Assembly: GCA_003229345.1 (NCBI GenBank) | Contig: QIDN01000125.1 | Location: 1 to 7,540 of the forward strand | Length of the DNA: 7,540 nt | Direction of reading: 5' to 3' | From: Nitrospirota bacterium | GTDB lineage: Bacteria; Nitrospinota; Nitrospinia; Nitrospinales; Nitrospinaceae | Shown here: positions 5,333 through 7,540 of the stretch, one piece after another | How positions within the stretch are numbered: the stretch's first letter is position 1 | Layout: each line of letters begins with the position of its first letter | Program-made: the position numbers and the translations under genes | Notes under the pieces: model-generated | The model's database searches: none | Told to the model about the DNA's origin: nothing | What the model saw: only the letters and a program-made list of their open reading frames with translations

Positions 5333-5411
5333 TGTCATGCTGAGCCTGTCGGAGGGAACACAGATAATCCCCAAAGTATGTCATTCTGAGGACCAAAGGG
5401 ACGAAGAATCT
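5333..5411. repeat. Two short dispersed-type repeats (TGTCATnCTGAG family)
   Basis: TGTCATGCTGAG (5333-5344) and TGTCATTCTGAG (5379-5390) are eleven-of-twelve matches. The first continues CCTGTCGGAG, the second GACCAAAGGGACGAAGAATCT. Sequences like 'TGTCATGCTGAGC.TGTCG.AG' and 'GTCATTCTGAGGA.CGAAG.GACGAAGAATCT' are familiar to me as short repeats scattered between genes of many environmental bacteria. Copy number in this genome cannot be seen from one window. Confidence 0.55.
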
Positions 5412-5428
5412 ATGTTTTGCACTTCTCA

Positions 5429-5455
5429 ACACAGAGGGCACAGAGGACACGGAGA
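5429..5455. repeat. Three tandem 9 bp units (ACACAGAGG type)
   Basis: ACACAGAGG (5429-5437), GCACAGAGG (5438-5446) and ACACGGAGA (5447-5455) stand in tandem. This 'CACAGAGGACACGGAGA' motif is another common dispersed intergenic repeat in environmental genomes as I know it. Confidence 0.55.
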
Positions 5456-5468
5456 AAACCCTAAGCAG

Positions 5469-5485
5469 ACAGGATGAACAGGATT
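5469..5485. repeat. ACAGGATGAACAGGATT repeat
   Basis: The unit ACAGGAT occurs twice, nine bases apart. The longer form 'CAGGATGAACAGGATT' is a frequently seen intergenic repeat in bacteria of several phyla. It forms part of the same cluster. Confidence 0.45.
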
Positions 5486-5496
5486 CCAAAAATCTT

Positions 5497-5531
5497 CTCT
5501 CCCCTCAGGGGGAGAGGATTAAGGTGAGGGG
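5497..5531. repeat. CTCTCCCC...GGGGAGAG hairpin repeat
   Basis: CTCTCCCC (5497-5504) pairs perfectly with GGGGAGAG (5509-5516) around a four-base loop. GATTAAGGTGAGGGG follows. Its complement reads CCCCTCACCTTAATCC then CTCTCCCC, a very widespread dispersed repeat type. On the minus strand TTTTT occurs shortly after the stem, so the copy could act as a terminator, but no minus-strand gene precedes it. Confidence 0.55.
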
Positions 5532-5545
5532 CGGTTGGGATGAGT

Positions 5546-5551
5546 TATAAT
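5546..5551 (+). promoter_or_regulatory. Possible -10 box for the tRNA gene
   Basis: A perfect TATAAT at 5546-5551 lies 56 bases before the tRNA. No good -35 box is present at the proper distance; that position falls in the GGTGAGGGG end of the adjacent repeat. Transcription would start near 5558, giving a leader of about 50 bases. Confidence 0.45.
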
Positions 5552-5607
5552 AGAGCTATTGATTTTCGGACCAAAAACCTGTTAAATATCCCGTTTCCAA
5601 CCGATAC

Positions 5608-5683
<76 letters not shown>

Positions 5684-5691
5684 TATATATA

Positions 5692-5733
5692 GTGGGTTAC
5701 GAGTATTTTCTCTCGCAACCCATTTTTTATTTC
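5692..5733 (+). terminator. Rho-independent terminator of the tRNA
   Basis: TGGGTT (5693-5698) pairs with AACCCA (5717-5722) and CGAG (5700-5703) with CTCG (5712-5715), with a single A-C mismatch between them and an eight-base loop. Six T follow directly (5723-5728), then ATTT. Confidence 0.85.
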
Positions 5734-5756
5734 CGTGGTTTGCTTTATGCTGGCGG

Positions 5757-5771
5757 GGATTGCAGCAATCC
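5757..5771. promoter_or_regulatory. 15 bp palindrome upstream of the mscS-type gene
   Basis: GGATTGC-A-GCAATCC has perfect seven-base arms. It lies about 80 bases before the ribosome site at 5840. It could be an operator; as RNA it would be a six-pair stem followed by T-rich sequence and might back up the tRNA terminator. Confidence 0.35.
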
Positions 5772-5839
5772 AATTTTGGGTTTTCAGGATAAAAAAATAA
5801 GTCTCATTAACTAAAAATATCCGAAGTGACCGACTACCC

Positions 5840-5855
5840 AGGAGAAAGTGTAATG
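5840..5855 (+). promoter_or_regulatory. Ribosome site and ATG that point to the original mscS-type start
   Basis: AGGAG at 5840-5844 is eight bases from ATG 5853. The frame from this ATG starts MDILFDQIKF, like the N-terminus of such channels, but then drifts out of the channel frame and stops at a TGA 37 codons in. No other start near the channel frame has a ribosome site. This is the main evidence for a frameshift near 5877-5883. Confidence 0.65.
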
Positions 5856-5905
5856 GATATCCTTTTCGATCAAATTAAATTTCATGGAATCTACTCAGCA
5901 CCCCG

Positions 5906-6742
5906 TTGTTTGAATTGGGCAACAGCCAAATCTCTCTGGCTTCTCTTTTTGTCGTTTTATTGATTCTCGGCGGCTTTTTTATGATTTCCAGAATCATTGA
6001 ACGAGGGGTGCAAACCGCACTTAAAAATAAAGCCATCGATCCGGGAATCAAAGGATCGATTGAGCGATTTTCGAGGTATTTAACGGTAGCCGTAGGCGCA
6101 TTCATTGCGCTGGACACCATTGGAATAAGCCTTTCCTCCATAGCGGCTTTGGGTGCGATCCTGATGGTGGGCATCGGTTTTGGATTGCAAAATATAGCGC
6201 AAAATTTCATCTCGGGAATCATCATCCTTCTTGAACGGCCGATCAAACAGGGCGACATTGTTTTTGTTGGCGGGGTCTCGGGAAGAGTTCGCGATATTCG
6301 GGTTCGGTCAACGGTTATCGAAACAAGAGATGATGTGGCTATTATCGTTCCCAACTCCCAATTCATCGCCGAACAGGTCATCAACGAAAGTTTTTCAGGG
6401 AACAAAATTCGGAGAATTCTTAAAGTGGGTGTGGCTTACGGCTCCGAGGTTGAAAAGGTAACGGGAATACTAATGAAAATTGCCAATGAGCATGAACAGA
6501 TTCTTAAAAACCCCGGCCCCAAGGTCTTGTTTTTGGATTTCGGAGATTCCGCGCTGGATTTTGAATTGCGATTCTGGGCAGCAGAACTTTGGACTACGGA
6601 CGTTATTCTTTCAGACTTAAGATATGCCATCGACCGCGAGTTCAGAAATGAGAATATAGAAATTCCCTTCCCGCAACGAGACCTTCATATCAGGACCTGC
6701 GAACCCCAATTCAGTCTCGCCTACGAGCAACCAGGCTCATAA
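5906..6742 (+). CDS. MscS-family mechanosensitive channel, 5' end probably frameshifted
   Basis: MscS-type channels open under membrane tension and release small solutes on osmotic downshock. From TTG 5906 the frame gives 278 residues. Membrane helices lie at about 9-28 and 58-78. The pore-lining TM3 with spaced Gly/Ala (ALGAILMVGIGFGLQNIAQN) and FISGIIILLERPIKQGD follow, then the beta domain (VGGVSGRVRDIRVRSTVI.., DDVAIIVPNSQFI) and a C-terminal alpha/beta domain. It is of the short, three-helix type. The TTG has no ribosome site, and the same frame upstream encodes ISWNLLSTP before TAA, which looks like channel sequence. One extra T in AAATTT (5877-5882) would join it to ATG 5853 and give about 296 residues. 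The missing base may be a mutation or a sequence error; the rest of the frame is intact. Confidence 0.88.
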   Translation: MFELGNSQISLASLFVVLLILGGFFMISRIIERGVQTALKNKAIDPGIKGSIERFSRYLTVAVGAFIALDTIGISLSSIAALGAILMVGIGFGLQNIAQNFISGIIILLERPIKQGDIVFVGGVSGRVRDIRVRSTVIETRDDVAIIVPNSQFIAEQVINESFSGNKIRRILKVGVAYGSEVEKVTGILMKIANEHEQILKNPGPKVLFLDFGDSALDFELRFWAAELWTTDVILSDLRYAIDREFRNENIEIPFPQRDLHIRTCEPQFSLAYEQPGS

Positions 6743-6755
6743 TCAGGCTCATAAT
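6732..6755. repeat. Perfect 12 bp tandem duplication over the mscS-type stop codon
   Basis: CAGGCTCATAAT occurs at 6732-6743 and again at 6744-6755. The stop TAA lies inside the first copy, so a second in-frame GSstop-like copy follows it. This looks like a recent replication slippage and does not alter the protein. Confidence 0.8.
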
Positions 6756-6820
6756 TAAAAGTTAACGGGCAAATGTGGCTTTTGAGTAGTCCCCTCTCAA
6801 CATACCATTAGTCTGAAAAA

Positions 6821-7540
6821 TCAGCAGATGCGTGGAAGTTGTTCTCCGCTGGGCAAATCCAGCACTCGATGGGAACACAGGAAGTTCTCCAGTGTGACTA
6901 CAGGATGAGTCCCCTCTTTAACATATCCAATCATCCTGGGTGGAGAATCGGGAAAATGTTTTCGCATTATAGAACACGCCTTTTCCGAATCTTGCTCTGG
7001 AAGGATGGCCACAAATCGCCCTTCGTTGGCAACATACAACGGGTCCAGTCCAAGAATTTCGCAGGCACCACGGACGTTTTCTTGTACAGCGATGGATTTT
7101 TCACGGATGTGAATAGGGGTCTTGGCGGAGTGCGCAATTTCGATCAACGCCGCCGCCAACCCTCCCCGGGTAAGGTCACGCAGGCAATGAAGTTCCACGC
7201 CGCATTCGATAAGATCCCTCACCACATCGGCAAGGGGTGCGCAATCGCTTTCAAGCGTCGTCTCGAATTTCAGGCCCTCGCGCACTGCCATGATGGCAAT
7301 GCCATGCCGGCCGATATCGCCGTTGACCAGAACCACATCACCGGATCGCACCTGGGCAGGGCCAATGTTGATCCCCGGTTTTACCTTTCCGATTCCAGTG
7401 GTATTGATGTAAAGCCCATCCCCTGTGCCGGTGTCGATCACTTTGGTGTCTCCGGTCACGATTTGCACGCCGGTCCGTTGTGCCGCCGTCTTCATGGACT
7501 GCACCACGTTCCATAAAGTCTCCATGGGGAGTCCCTCTTC
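6821..7540 (-). CDS. hypE: Hydrogenase maturation factor HypE, C-terminal part (5' end outside window)
   Basis: The frame is open through the right edge (EEGLP before the first internal Met at 7525), so 239 codons of the 3' part are present. HypE dehydrates the carbamoyl group that HypF places on its C-terminal cysteine, yielding the thiocyanate that becomes the cyanide ligands of the [NiFe] hydrogenase iron. Evidence includes VTGDTKVID, GDGLYINTTGIG, SGDVVLVNGDIGRHG, CLRDLTRGGLAAALIEIA, LYVANEGRFVAILP and the terminal PRIC, whose last Cys is the carbamoyl acceptor. This is the AIRS C-terminal domain of the PurM-like superfamily; the ATP-binding N-terminal domain lies outside. It is convergent with the channel gene. 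No ribosome site or start can be judged. Confidence 0.94.
   Translation of the reverse strand, partial: EEGLPMETLWNVVQSMKTAAQRTGVQIVTGDTKVIDTGTGDGLYINTTGIGKVKPGINIGPAQVRSGDVVLVNGDIGRHGIAIMAVREGLKFETTLESDCAPLADVVRDLIECGVELHCLRDLTRGGLAAALIEIAHSAKTPIHIREKSIAVQENVRGACEILGLDPLYVANEGRFVAILPEQDSEKACSIMRKHFPDSPPRMIGYVKEGTHPVVTLENFLCSHRVLDLPSGEQLPRIC

Noticed and set aside
5253..5489. N-terminal extension of hemY to 5489
   Set aside because: The extension translates dispersed repeat DNA and precedes the MKKVIIIGGG Rossmann start that normally opens HemY proteins.
5333..5531. CRISPR array between hemY and the tRNA
   Set aside because: The repeated units are short, of different families and not separated by even spacers.
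5880..5883. Programmed -1 frameshift in the channel gene
   Set aside because: The bases ATTAAATTTC do not form an X-XXY-YYZ heptamer in the starting frame, so an indel is more likely.
5875..6405. Minus-strand frame of 176 codons over the channel gene
   Set aside because: It is antisense to clear MscS-family coding sequence and has no motif of its own.
6839..7516. Plus-strand frame of 225 codons over hypE
   Set aside because: It is the complement of a well-supported HypE sequence ending in PRIC.

Overview
The window is bacterial chromosome with encoded CCA on the tRNA, Shine-Dalgarno sites and small operons. It carries a HemY-type protoporphyrinogen oxidase, a FIST-domain protein, a stand-alone Nfu N-terminal domain, an MscS-type channel and the hydrogenase maturation factor HypE. 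This fits an environmental Gram-negative, respiring, hydrogenase-bearing bacterium. The mix, together with several famous short intergenic repeat families near hemY, is reminiscent of Nitrospinota or related phyla, but that placement is a weak inference without a search.

Layout. Bases 2-163 (+) are the last 53 codons of a probable MBL-fold hydrolase. Bases 430-768 (+) encode a 112-residue exported or anchored small protein, followed by a hairpin-T-run terminator (818-881). A roughly 0.9 kb AT-rich stretch then holds no convincing gene but several good inverted repeats. Bases 1746-1988 (+) encode an 80-residue membrane protein. A strong hairpin (2016-2057) separates it from a convergent minus-strand cluster, in transcription order hemY (5252-3801), FIST protein (3753-2572), Nfu_N protein (2503-2234) and a 47/48-residue membrane peptide (2212-2066). 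The gaps of 47, 68 and 21 bases are compatible with one operon.

Upstream of hemY, bases 5268-5531 hold hairpins and a row of at least five different short repeat families. Next come tRNA-Thr(CGT) (5608-5683, +) with its own terminator and an mscS-family gene (+) whose 5' end appears frameshifted. At the right edge, hypE (minus) is cut by the window end.

Function. The hemY-FIST-Nfu_N cluster suggests a tetrapyrrole/iron-cofactor theme, but only hemY has a well-defined reaction. HypE implies a [NiFe] hydrogenase elsewhere in the genome. I found no CRISPR array, transposase, toxin-antitoxin pair or recognisable novel defence system. The items most worth following are the mscS frameshift, the iron-cofactor operon, the tiny gene in frame with the Nfu_N stop, the repeat cluster and the structured non-coding stretch.
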